From Holophagales bacterium (GTDB lineage Bacteria; Acidobacteriota; Thermoanaerobaculia; Multivoradales; Multivoraceae): DNA of 35,904 nt. Numbering within the stretch: the stretch's first letter is position 1; every line of letters begins with the position of its first letter. Positions 1-7,522 of the stretch are shown here, in pieces. The stretch lies in contig VXUF01000151.1 in NCBI GenBank assembly GCA_009837085.1, positions 1-35,904 of the forward strand, in the 5' to 3' direction. Under the pieces are notes generated by a model. It did not search any database and was not told the origin of the DNA. It saw nothing but the letters and a program-made list of their open reading frames with translations. The position numbers and the translations under genes were made by a program.

Positions 1-458
1 ACTAAGTCGAGGCTGTTCAAGTCGAGAATGTCGATGGAGTTCCGCACCTCTCGACTGGCTATCTCATGGAGATTCTCTCCTGCAACAACGAGACAACTAG
101 GACACTTCAAAACGAACCAACCGTCTTGTACGAGAAAAGGATCAACAACATCGACTGATCCACCTTTGCGATTGTTGAGCTTCCAGCGAGCCAGCCGATA
201 GTTGCTCCACTCGTACGCAAACTGCGGGTAGCGCCCTTTAGGTAGATAGTGATCGACAGTTCCTCCGTCACCAACGAGCTTTAAGGAACTGTACGCGCAC
301 CGCTCGTACGCGCGATGCAACTCCAGCTTGGCCCTGGACCAATAGTCGGGGAAATCACGACTCGAAGGATTGTGGTTGGCCGCCAGAAACACTCGGCCGG
401 GCTGCCTAACTTCAGAGTCGAATCCCGGGTATTCTGGTCGGGGCTGCACCGGAATCAC
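1..458 (-). CDS. HNH endonuclease, PtuB-like (C-terminus beyond left edge)
   Basis: I translated this by hand; 152 codons are present and the frame is open to the window edge. The visible core reads VDHYLPK (residues 68-74), then YPQFAYEWSNYRLA (77-90) and an N-N-x-K segment (95-98), then VDPF (105-108) and GWF (113-115). That order is typical of HNH nucleases paired with AAA ATPases in Septu-type (PtuB) and retron-associated defence; H70 is the likely catalytic histidine. The start is the GTG at 458-456, which overlaps the TGA of the upstream ATPase (GTGA), so translation is coupled. No ATG or GTG lies just upstream in the same frame. The HNH assignment is firm. The substrate (phage DNA, unmodified DNA or RNA) is inference, and the missing C-terminus prevents a full family call. 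Confidence 0.8.
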   Translation of the reverse strand, partial: MIPVQPRPEYPGFDSEVRQPGRVFLAANHNPSSRDFPDYWSRAKLELHRAYERCAYSSLKLVGDGGTVDHYLPKGRYPQFAYEWSNYRLARWKLNNRKGGSVDVVDPFLVQDGWFVLKCPSCLVVAGENLHEIASREVRNSIDILDLNSLDL

Positions 459-2308
459 AGTTTGACACCAGCCTGGCGCGCAAAGAACGTCCAGCGCCGC
501 CAAAACTGATCGTCGGGGGGCAGTACCATCATCAGTTCCCGCGAGACGGCTTCTACCTCGGACTTCGCAGGCTCAGTGGACAACTGTAGCTTCACTGCTT
601 GCCCGATGACACGTTCTGCCTCCCTCGACCGTGCAGATCCGAGACCCATCGCAGCCGAAGTCAACCACGAAGATACGTCGCCGTGCTTTCGGAACTCGAG
701 ACGTTCGAGCTTCACCTCCGCGCCGTCGAGACGGAGTGCGTACAGAGCGTCGGACGACTCCTCGAAGTCAGCCTCCAGGGAGGCAAGAACGAGGGGTGAG
801 TGAGTCGACACAACGGTCTGCATCTCAAGATCATCTTCAAGAAGTCTCCCAATCCCAAGGAGAGCTGGTAGAATGGTGCGCTGCCAGAAGGGGTGCAGAT
901 GGGCTTCGAGCTCATCGACGAGAAGCATAACTCGACGAACTGGTTCGAAGTCGAGCACCTCCGATGCCCACTTGTGTTCCAGCCATGTCCAGACGATCAT
1001 GTAAGCGACTGCCAGTGTCCGGCGAACCCCCGCAGAAACGTGAGTTACTGGAACATCGTCATAGGGATGGCAGATGACCGGCATAGGTCTGGGGTCGCCA
1101 AACAGTCGTTTCGGCTCGCCTAGTCGTAGTACTCCCAGATCACTCGGGGAAACACGCTTGAGCACCTCCTCAAGGAGATTGGCTGCGGTCTTGTTGGTCG
1201 TCTGCCACCTGACACAGTCTCGAACCAGACCTTCCATCTGGCCTCGCTTCCCGTCCCAAACCTCCTGGGCTTTGAAGTCCATCGTTCCTGCATCACCGCT
1301 TCGCTCCCGATGGTCATCAGCGATCGAGAAGGAACCATCTACCCTTGCATAGACATAGAGTCCGGGAACATGAGGATGCTCGCTCTGCTGTAACCAAGAC
1401 TGTGTAGATGGGTAGAAGTGAGCCGAAGAGCTACTGAAGCCGACATCGGTCTTGAGTCGGTATTCGATACGCGCTTCGGCAGGGTCTTGACGGCCGAATG
1501 GCGTCGCCGGAATGTCAGCCCACCGCTGTGTGGCCGCCCACCACGTTACGTCCAGAAGAAAGGACTTGCCTAGCCCGTTGTCGCCCGCGATGACGGTTAG
1601 ACGATCTCCTAGGTCGAGCCTAAGCGCGTTGGCTGGGCCGACGCCTAGGGTCCGGACTGACGCAAGAGTCCCTTCCGGCTCGTCAGCGTCGGGCGGACGG
1701 GCGACGGCGTACGCGACCGCCCGAAGGTCCGGCCTGTCATCTTGAAGAAGGGTGAGGGCTAGCTCAGCGCTCGGGAGTGGCTTAGCAGCGAACAGTTCCC
1801 TTTTCTCAGTGCTCGTAATCGCGTACCGACGAAAGAAGGCTCCAATCACGTCGTCAAGAGTCGTGGATTCCGGCCACTCGATGTCCTTGCCGATCCAGAT
1901 CGCTATAGCCGAAAGGGGGGTCGGTCGGTGTCCAAGTGTGGTGATTCGGCGCTTCGCGTGGCGGACGTAGTCATCCGCCAAACCCCACTCGGGTCTTCCG
2001 CGCTCGTGCAAGAAAACCTCTGCGAAGCTCTGCGTATTGATCGCCTGTAGGCCCGTAGAAGCGTACTTGCTAGTGACCCAAGTAACTCGACTTCGGAAGG
2101 GCTGAAAGAGGAACTCGCTGTCAGGGTCAAGCCGGTGATGACGGTCCAAGTGTCGCTTCGTCAATCTGTCTACGCTAACTCGCGCCGTGCGTCCAACAGG
2201 CAAGCCGTAGTTCTTGCAAGCCAAGAACGTGATACCCATAAACGGGTGCGTCGCAGCTTTCAGCGACCTCACTGCCCAGAGAATCGCCTCTTCGGAGAGG
2301 TAGCTCAT
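455..2308 (-). CDS. AAA/OLD-like ATPase of a methyltransferase-ATPase-HNH defence operon
   Basis: 617 residues. The ATPase core begins near residue 215: Walker A GDNGLGKS at 242-249, an ABC-like VSAGVRR at 424-430, Walker B MLLVDE at 461-466 (D465, E466) and a switch-type STHSP at 501-505. This is the SMC/RecF/OLD arrangement used by PtuA and other defence ATPases. No C-terminal Toprim domain is visible, so cleavage is probably delegated to the HNH gene downstream. Residues 1-210 form a separate domain that I cannot name, with blocks HPFMGITFLACKNYGLPVG (21-39) and STGLQAINTQSF (84-95). It may sense modified DNA or another trigger. The ATG overlaps the methyltransferase stop (ATGA) and the stop overlaps the HNH GTG. 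G+C is lower than in the chromosome. ATPase class is confident; the defence role is inferred from the neighbours. Confidence 0.85.
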   Translation of the reverse strand: MSYLSEEAILWAVRSLKAATHPFMGITFLACKNYGLPVGRTARVSVDRLTKRHLDRHHRLDPDSEFLFQPFRSRVTWVTSKYASTGLQAINTQSFAEVFLHERGRPEWGLADDYVRHAKRRITTLGHRPTPLSAIAIWIGKDIEWPESTTLDDVIGAFFRRYAITSTEKRELFAAKPLPSAELALTLLQDDRPDLRAVAYAVARPPDADEPEGTLASVRTLGVGPANALRLDLGDRLTVIAGDNGLGKSFLLDVTWWAATQRWADIPATPFGRQDPAEARIEYRLKTDVGFSSSSAHFYPSTQSWLQQSEHPHVPGLYVYARVDGSFSIADDHRERSGDAGTMDFKAQEVWDGKRGQMEGLVRDCVRWQTTNKTAANLLEEVLKRVSPSDLGVLRLGEPKRLFGDPRPMPVICHPYDDVPVTHVSAGVRRTLAVAYMIVWTWLEHKWASEVLDFEPVRRVMLLVDELEAHLHPFWQRTILPALLGIGRLLEDDLEMQTVVSTHSPLVLASLEADFEESSDALYALRLDGAEVKLERLEFRKHGDVSSWLTSAAMGLGSARSREAERVIGQAVKLQLSTEPAKSEVEAVSRELMMVLPPDDQFWRRWTFFARQAGVKL

Positions 2309-3213
2309 AGCATCTGTCCCAGCATGCGAGTAGCATACTCACAGAAAGAGCGATTCAGATCAATGCCGATTCCGCTTCTCCCCGTAGCAATAGCAACACG
2401 CACTGTCGTCCCGCTGCCGACGAATGGATCCAACACAACGCCACGCGCGGGACAGCCGACACTCAGGCACCTTTTGACCAATTCGTCAGGAAATGGTGCC
2501 GTATCCAAGCCGTCGTTCCATTCGGGCCGTGCGGAGATCGTCCACACGTCCTCGTCGAATTCTCTTGGAAGTCGAGACTTGGCGAAATGGTATCGACGAC
2601 TCTTGGCGAGCATGAACACGTACTCGTAGCTGCGGCTTGGCCGGTCCTGGACATACTCTGGGACTCTGGAAGTCCCCTTCGGGCGATGCCAGATGATCGC
2701 ACTTCGGAGCACCCATCCATCCTCTGCCAATGCGAGGGCGACCCGCCACGGCATTCCGATGAGTGACTTTCGTTGTAAGCCGAGTCCGAGTCCGCCGCTC
2801 CTGTCCACTGCGCGCAGGCCGAATCGTCGTTTCTTGCTCTTGGCGTCCTCGCCGTGCGACTTGCCCCTGCCCGAATAGTAGGTGTCGCCCAGGTTGAGGA
2901 AGGCCACGCCTTCGGGTCGCAGAACTCTCCTCGCTTCGGACATGATCTCGACGAGCGAGGACACGTAACTCTCAACGGTGTCTTCAAGACCGATTTGCCC
3001 CTCTACTCCGTAGTCGCGTAACCAGAAGTAGGGAGGCGAAGTGACGATGCAATCCACAAAGCCCGGTTCCATGCTCCGTAGAACGCTGAGAGCGGAACCC
3101 TCGTAGATCGTCCAGTCCTGACCGCTCGCTTTCCCACTGTGAGTCTGAACTGGTCCGGGCTTCGCAAGTGCGTCCTTGAGCGGGGACACCGCCGTCCCGA
3201 GGTCTACCGTCAT
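2305..3213 (-). CDS. Beta-type DNA amino-methyltransferase (N4-cytosine or N6-adenine)
   Basis: 302 residues. The catalytic motif IV TSPPY (58-62) comes first and the S-adenosylmethionine motif LDPFVGSGTT (261-270) last, followed by GIGIDLN. That order is the permuted beta class. SPPY is common in N4-cytosine enzymes but does not exclude N6-adenine. The target-recognition region should lie in the middle (about 110-190), where the chain is basic. It is the first large gene of the three-gene unit; GGAG lies before the ATG and the stop overlaps the ATPase start. In this position it most likely marks host DNA so that the ATPase/HNH pair spares it, or it supplies the mark the pair recognises; sequence alone cannot separate these. 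A solitary regulatory methyltransferase is less likely given the overlap. Confidence 0.9.
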   Translation of the reverse strand: MTVDLGTAVSPLKDALAKPGPVQTHSGKASGQDWTIYEGSALSVLRSMEPGFVDCIVTSPPYFWLRDYGVEGQIGLEDTVESYVSSLVEIMSEARRVLRPEGVAFLNLGDTYYSGRGKSHGEDAKSKKRRFGLRAVDRSGGLGLGLQRKSLIGMPWRVALALAEDGWVLRSAIIWHRPKGTSRVPEYVQDRPSRSYEYVFMLAKSRRYHFAKSRLPREFDEDVWTISARPEWNDGLDTAPFPDELVKRCLSVGCPARGVVLDPFVGSGTTVRVAIATGRSGIGIDLNRSFCEYATRMLGQML

Positions 3214-3239
3214 CTACGCTCCATCATCGGATTCGACGG

Positions 3240-3398
3240 CTACCGGCTCGTTTGTCGCTTGGCGTAGTTCCACTCACCGGGCTTCTTCCGTGGGGTGCGG
3301 AGCACGGCCATGGCCAAGCTCTCTGGCGACTCTGGGAGCGGTGGCGGCATAGGTCGTGGAAGCCGCCTCGGTCTCGTACTACGTCTGGCGTCCGTCAT
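3240..3398 (-). CDS. Possible 52-residue basic protein upstream of the methyltransferase
   Basis: An open frame of 52 codons starts at ATG 3398 and ends 26 bases before the methyltransferase ATG. The product is rich in Arg and Pro at the N-terminus (PMPPPLPESPESLAMAV, about 16-32) and ends with a basic stretch containing GEWNYAKRQ. I recognise no family. Its start overlaps the stop of a 23-codon frame (ATGA), the junction style used throughout this operon, and it is co-oriented with the three defence genes. It could be a small regulator or leader product, but a chance frame in high-GC DNA cannot be excluded. Confidence 0.3.
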   Translation of the reverse strand: MTDARRSTRPRRLPRPMPPPLPESPESLAMAVLRTPRKKPGEWNYAKRQTSR

Positions 3399-3466
3399 GC
3401 CGCTCGTCCGGTGCGAGCCTTGTAGCCGAGGCGATCTCTTCGTTCAAGGCTGAGAAGCACCTCCAT
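3395..3466 (-). CDS. Possible 23-codon leader ORF
   Basis: ATG at 3466, TGA at 3397-3395 overlapping the next ATG. The peptide is short and amphipathic (MEVLLSLERRDRLGYKAR at the start). The same frame is open further upstream, as far as a TAA, but without a start codon, so it may be a remnant of a longer gene. Supported only by position and the ATGA junction. Confidence 0.15.
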   Translation of the reverse strand: MEVLLSLERRDRLGYKARTGRAA

Positions 3467-3809
3467 GATCTGGTCGAGGGTATCAAGCTCCCTCTGGCGG
3501 TGCCGCCCGGAGACTGGCCCACGTAACGGTCTGGGCCCCTCTAACTCATCTCGCCGTAGCGCGCCACGTTAGGTTCCACGACGCCCTTGGGTGCAGGATT
3601 GACGCCGCTAGGGCCTTCGGTGTGTACACCGCGACGCGGGAAACGTAGGTCGTCAGGGCCGCGAAGCGCAGTGGGTACAGTGGTTTGCGGCCCGAGTGGG
3701 AGCGAAGACCAGACTTTCAACACTGGAACCGAGGAGACGGACCGCACCGCTGCTAATGCCTCGCCAACGACGGATGAATGGGACACTCTGGATTGCGACA
3801 AGCGGAAGC
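3467..3809. other. Gap between coupling-protein gene and defence operon; no confident gene
   Basis: About 340 bases. The only sizeable minus-strand frame would need a TTG start at 3801 and gives an 86-residue product without any recognisable motif. The promoter of the methyltransferase-ATPase-HNH unit probably lies here or in the tiny ORFs downstream, but no clear -35/-10 pair stands out. Confidence 0.4.
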
Positions 3810-6197
3810 TCAGATTTCGCCGGCGGCGCGCTGTCGCCAGTAGGAGCGATCGCGGGCTAGATAGTGAGGCTTAAGGTAGAGCCTGGTCGCCGGCAGTGAC
3901 TTCGAGCCGTCGTACGGCAGGGCGATGGCCTGGTAGTTCTGGAGCAGGGTGAAGGTCCGGGCGTGGAACATGGGTTCCCGCTGCTCGCGGTAGGTCTTGC
4001 TGGCTCCGAGGCTGCCGCCTTGGCCGCCGCCCGCTCGGGCGGCGACGAGGGAGAAGGCGGGCTTGCTCGACTCGGAGAAGGAGTAGGAGGGCGAGAGCCG
4101 GGCGACCTTGCCGCACATGTTGGAGGCGAGGTCGGCGCTGGAGTCGTCGCTGAGGGTGAGGAAAATGCGGGTTCGGAGCGTCTGGAGCAGTGTGCGCCAG
4201 GCGTCGTTTCCGGAGAGGACGGATCGGAGCGAGGCGATGGACTGCGTGGCGACGATGGGGATGCACTTGCACTGCCGGGTGAGCGCGAAGGACTTCTCGT
4301 CTCCGGAGGGGTCGTCCTCGCCGACGGTGGCGAAGCTCTGGTACTCGTCGCAGAGGAGGACGGCCGGCCTGAAGTAGCGGTCGGGGTTGCGCTTCATCTG
4401 TGCGGGTCGCCGCAGCAGGGTCTGGAGCCAAGCGTTCTTGAGCATGACGCCGATGGCGCGGGCGAGAGCGGGATTCGCGCCGGCGGGCATGTTGAGAGCG
4501 ACGACCTTGCCGCCCTCGATGAGGTCGGCCAGGGGCGGCAGCGGCGCGAGGGTGCCACCGCCGTCCGTTTTGGGGCCTGTTTGCTTCGTTGCCCCGGGAG
4601 TGAAGGGTGAATTAGGGGCTTTCGCGGTCGCGGTTTCGACGGGCGACGGCGGCGCGAAGAGCCGGGCAATGTCTGGGAGGTCGAAGATGGAGAGGAAGAC
4701 GGAAACCCCCTCGACGATGGAGGTTCGCAGCTTCGTGTCGAGTTGCAGCCAGTCGTGGCGGTACCAGCGCTCGACGGCGTCCAGGCGGGCCTGGCGATCG
4801 TCGGGGGGCACCGGTCGCGTGGCCACGTGCTCCCAGGGGATGCCGAGCCCGTCAAGGCGGTCCCTGACGTCGGTGCTGTCTGCGGCCACGTAACGGCCGG
4901 CGCGGGCGGATTCAAAGTCGAGATCCTTGAGTTCGGGATGGTCGGAGTGTTCGGCGGGGATTCGGATCCGGGGCTCGTCGGCGGGGCGGCCGCAGAACTC
5001 TCGCGCCGCCTTGATCTTGGCGGCGAGCGCCTTGGGGTCGATGGTGAGCCGGTAGACGTCTCGGAGGGTGACCCAGGGATCGGGGAAGACGCGGTGGAGT
5101 TCGATGATCCACCTGATGAGGTTGGTCGACGCCTGCTGCCAGAAGGGCTCCTTGCCTCGTCCGAAGAGCTGGTTCAGCAGGGTGGCGAGGGAGTAGGCGA
5201 GGCTGTAGCTGTCCATGTCGGAGTCGAGGGGGTTCCATTGCCAGCGTCCGCCCAGGGCGATCTCGACGTAGTCGTGCTCGCGTCCGTTGTCGGCGAGGAG
5301 TTGCCGGACGTCGTGGCAGAAGTCTCCCTTGACCTCGAGGACGAGTCCGGCGGCTCGCTTTCGCGGGTCGTGCGCCTGCCAGGCGAAGAGTTGCTCTGCG
5401 AAGGGCCGCATGCATCCGCTGGTCTTTCCGGTGCCGACGGCTCCGAAGATGGCGACTCCGGTGTAGAGGCCGCGCTCGGGTATGGAGAGCCACCGCGGCC
5501 GGCTGGCCTCCGTGGCCTCGATCGGATGATGGAGTTCGCCGAGGACGAGGGATGGGGCCTCGTCCTGGGTGGAGGCCGGCCAGTTGGGGAGCGCGCCGCG
5601 TCCTCGGCTGGCGGATTCGGTCCGGGAGCCGAGCCAGACGCGCGCCGCTCCGGACAGGAGGAGGATTCCTCCGAAGGCGACGACTCCGGGGGCGGCGAGG
5701 TGCCAGGTCCGCAGGAGGGCGTGGACGGCCGGATCGTGGTACTGGATGAAGTCGAGGAGCGGGTCGTCTCCGATGTCGGGGAAGGGCCGGACCTGGGCGG
5801 CCCATAGGAAGGTTCCAAGACCGGCCGCGAGAGCGATCAGGAGGCGGAGCGTCAAGACGCGCCGGAGCGCTCGGAGGAGCCGTCCCAAGCCACGGTTGAA
5901 AGCTGCGCTGGCAACGCGGCCGGTGCGGTCGAGGAGTCGCCGGACGGCACCGAGGATCGCGTCCGTCGCAGCGACGAGCGCGGCCGCGAGCGTGGCCCAC
6001 CAGGTGGACCGCAGGAGCGCGAACTCGGCGGGCGTACACAACGCCAGGAAGTCGAGCCAGGCGATGCTGCCGGGGGCTGGCCAAGTGGCGAAGCGGAGCG
6101 TGATCAGGAGCACGACGCCGCCCGCAATCGCGGGCCAGATGAGGTAACCCAGGAGGCGCGCCAGCATCGGCGCGGCGGAGCCGTTGGCGGTGGTCAT
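3810..6197 (-). CDS. VirD4/TraG/TraD-type coupling ATPase
   Basis: 795 residues from the ATG at 6197; a longer frame upstream runs through the inverted repeats and reads as non-coding, so I prefer this start. Four hydrophobic segments (about 14-35, 63-82, 117-134 and 167-187) anchor it in the inner membrane. The cytosolic ATPase follows: Walker A GAVGTGKTS at 252-260, Walker B VLLCDEYQS near 613-621 (D617, E618) and the PIVATQSIASL sensor segment near 647-657. This is the type IV coupling protein pattern, which brings relaxase-bound DNA to a transfer channel. A Pro/Gly/Thr-rich linker (about 515-555) interrupts the ATPase domain. It is on the same strand as the integrase and winged-helix gene. 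No relaxase or channel genes are in view, so it could serve mobilisation rather than self-transfer. Confidence 0.85.
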   Translation of the reverse strand: MTTANGSAAPMLARLLGYLIWPAIAGGVVLLITLRFATWPAPGSIAWLDFLALCTPAEFALLRSTWWATLAAALVAATDAILGAVRRLLDRTGRVASAAFNRGLGRLLRALRRVLTLRLLIALAAGLGTFLWAAQVRPFPDIGDDPLLDFIQYHDPAVHALLRTWHLAAPGVVAFGGILLLSGAARVWLGSRTESASRGRGALPNWPASTQDEAPSLVLGELHHPIEATEASRPRWLSIPERGLYTGVAIFGAVGTGKTSGCMRPFAEQLFAWQAHDPRKRAAGLVLEVKGDFCHDVRQLLADNGREHDYVEIALGGRWQWNPLDSDMDSYSLAYSLATLLNQLFGRGKEPFWQQASTNLIRWIIELHRVFPDPWVTLRDVYRLTIDPKALAAKIKAAREFCGRPADEPRIRIPAEHSDHPELKDLDFESARAGRYVAADSTDVRDRLDGLGIPWEHVATRPVPPDDRQARLDAVERWYRHDWLQLDTKLRTSIVEGVSVFLSIFDLPDIARLFAPPSPVETATAKAPNSPFTPGATKQTGPKTDGGGTLAPLPPLADLIEGGKVVALNMPAGANPALARAIGVMLKNAWLQTLLRRPAQMKRNPDRYFRPAVLLCDEYQSFATVGEDDPSGDEKSFALTRQCKCIPIVATQSIASLRSVLSGNDAWRTLLQTLRTRIFLTLSDDSSADLASNMCGKVARLSPSYSFSESSKPAFSLVAARAGGGQGGSLGASKTYREQREPMFHARTFTLLQNYQAIALPYDGSKSLPATRLYLKPHYLARDRSYWRQRAAGEI

Positions 6198-6233
6198 CGG
6201 TCCACTCCGAGCCTTCCCGCAGGGATCATCTCT

Positions 6234-6332
6234 GGACGTGAGCGACCCTCCCAGCCGCTGTGATTTGGGCCGGCACATGAGAGACCCTTGCGTGCCACAC
6301 CAGTCGGCGAGAAGGGGGGGTCGCTCACGTCC
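6234..6332. repeat. 15-bp inverted repeat with 69-base spacer
   Basis: Arms GGACGTGAGCGACCC (6234-6248) and GGGTCGCTCACGTCC (6318-6332) are perfect reverse complements. The match almost continues inward into a C-rich/G-rich run. Confidence 0.8.
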
Positions 6333-6432
6333 CAACCCGATCGCCTGGTGCGGTCGGGTTGCAGCGCCCGGAGGGCGCTTTCCCGGAACGGAGCCCCGAG
6401 TAACGCCTTGTGTTGCAAGGACATTCGGGACA

Positions 6433-6450
6433 TGTCCTCAGAAGAGGACA
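6433..6450. repeat. Short hairpin, 7-bp stem and AGAA loop
   Basis: TGTCCTC (6433-6439) and GAGGACA (6444-6450) pair perfectly around a four-base loop. A GGACATGTCC palindrome overlaps its left side. Confidence 0.6.
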
Positions 6451-6473
6451 ACTGGACAAGGTCCGCCCGGAAA

Positions 6474-6505
6474 ACGGCACAAAGGGGGTGCTGACGTTGT
6501 GCCGT
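6474..6505. repeat. 9-bp inverted repeat near the winged-helix gene
   Basis: ACGGCACAA (6474-6482) and TTGTGCCGT (6497-6505) are perfect reverse complements with a 14-base G-rich spacer. It lies 30 bases beyond the stop of the winged-helix gene, so it could be a terminator, an operator or part of oriT. No U-run follows on the minus strand. Confidence 0.65.
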
Positions 6506-6534
6506 CCCGGTGCGGATCCTAGTACGCCCCAAGT

Positions 6535-7503
6535 TCACGCGAGACCGAGGGGACCGAGGTGTTGAGCGTGATGCGTCGAGTAGCCGTCGATCGCGGGGCC
6601 GGACATACCGCCGACAGCCTCCAGATCGGCCCGCTTGCGCAGACCGATGGCGAGTCGGCGAGCTGGATTCAGGCCACCCCATTGCTGGAGGGCGGAGATG
6701 TCGGTCGCGTAGAGGGCCGCCCTGATGGCGGCCAACGTTTCCCTCTCCTCCGGGGTCAGCGGCCGGGCGTTCGACCTGGCACTGGTCCAGGAGGCGACCC
6801 GGCGGGAGAGTTCGTGCTGCTTAACCAGGGTCCGCGCGACGACGGCGACGTGGACCTCGGTTCCAAGGGCGCGAAGCCGCACCCAGAGGTGGCGATGGCT
6901 GACGGCCCAACTGCGCAGTTCCGTGTCCGTCTCGCGGCCGGGGTCCGCGTAGACGAAGGTAGCCGACCGATGGTCGGCGGCGATCGGCAGCCTGAGCGCG
7001 AAGTAGCGCCGGACGCGCTTGGCCGCGCCGCCGTAGATGCGGCTGGGAAGGTGGTGGCGGCGGATGCCACGCGCTTTGAAGTGGGAGACCTTCTCCTCCT
7101 CGGTGGCGAGCCAAGGGAGACGAGGATGGCGGATCACCTGGTCGAAGGAGAGCAGGCGGCGGAAGAGGACGACGTTCTCCTTCGGGTTGCGGCGGTGGCG
7201 GAGGTTCTCGACGCCGAGGGCGCGGTAGAGACGGCGGTCGTACACGTGGGTGTAGCGCAGCCTGGTGCCCGCGCCCGGGAGGGGGTGCTCCCGCACGAAG
7301 CCGCGTTCGGTCAGAGCGCGGAGAAAGCGGGAGGTCTTCTTGCGGTGACACCGGTGATGCTCGGTGAACTGGGTCCGGGTGAAGACGCCGGAGTGGAGGC
7401 AGACGAGGGTGAGCCAGGCCGCTTCGTGAGGACGGAAGCCGAACTCGCGGAGCGCGGCGTGGCGGCCGGCCAGGTGCGGGACCTCCGGGGGCTTGAGGGC
7501 CAT
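6535..7503 (-). CDS. Winged-helix mobile-element protein, replication-relaxation-like
   Basis: 322 residues, strongly basic. Residues about 20-95 read as a winged-helix DNA-binding domain: helices around EAAWLTLVCLHSGVFTRTQF, a recognition helix KKTSRFLRALTERGF, then a wing ending LRYTHVYDRRLYRALG. The remainder is Arg/His-rich with no catalytic motif I can name. The layout resembles the replication-relaxation family that accompanies coupling proteins in integrated elements, but the match is by impression only. It starts 19 bases after the integrase stop on the same strand, so the two probably share a transcript. A role in transfer initiation or element control is inferred. Confidence 0.6.
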   Translation of the reverse strand: MALKPPEVPHLAGRHAALREFGFRPHEAAWLTLVCLHSGVFTRTQFTEHHRCHRKKTSRFLRALTERGFVREHPLPGAGTRLRYTHVYDRRLYRALGVENLRHRRNPKENVVLFRRLLSFDQVIRHPRLPWLATEEEKVSHFKARGIRRHHLPSRIYGGAAKRVRRYFALRLPIAADHRSATFVYADPGRETDTELRSWAVSHRHLWVRLRALGTEVHVAVVARTLVKQHELSRRVASWTSARSNARPLTPEERETLAAIRAALYATDISALQQWGGLNPARRLAIGLRKRADLEAVGGMSGPAIDGYSTHHAQHLGPLGLA

Positions 7504-7522
7504 TGTCAGAAGTCCGCGACCG

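Larger units (their letters stand above)
6198..6534. other. Non-coding gap with three inverted repeats; candidate oriT or control region
   Basis: 337 bases between the winged-helix gene and the coupling gene, both on the minus strand. Three separate perfect inverted repeats lie in it (arms of 15, 7 and 9 bases). Frames crossing it on either strand have no recognisable product. Such clustering next to a coupling-protein gene is what a transfer origin or an element control region would look like; the role is inference. Confidence 0.45.

Noticed and set aside
3541..3801. 86-residue minus-strand frame just after the coupling gene
   Set aside because: It needs a TTG start, has no recognisable motif and its amino-acid composition is unremarkable; kept only as part of the gap description.
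4743..5807. 354-residue plus-strand frame
   Set aside because: Antisense to the coupling ATPase, whose Walker motifs make the minus strand the coding one; the plus product is Gly/Glu/Val-rich without motifs.
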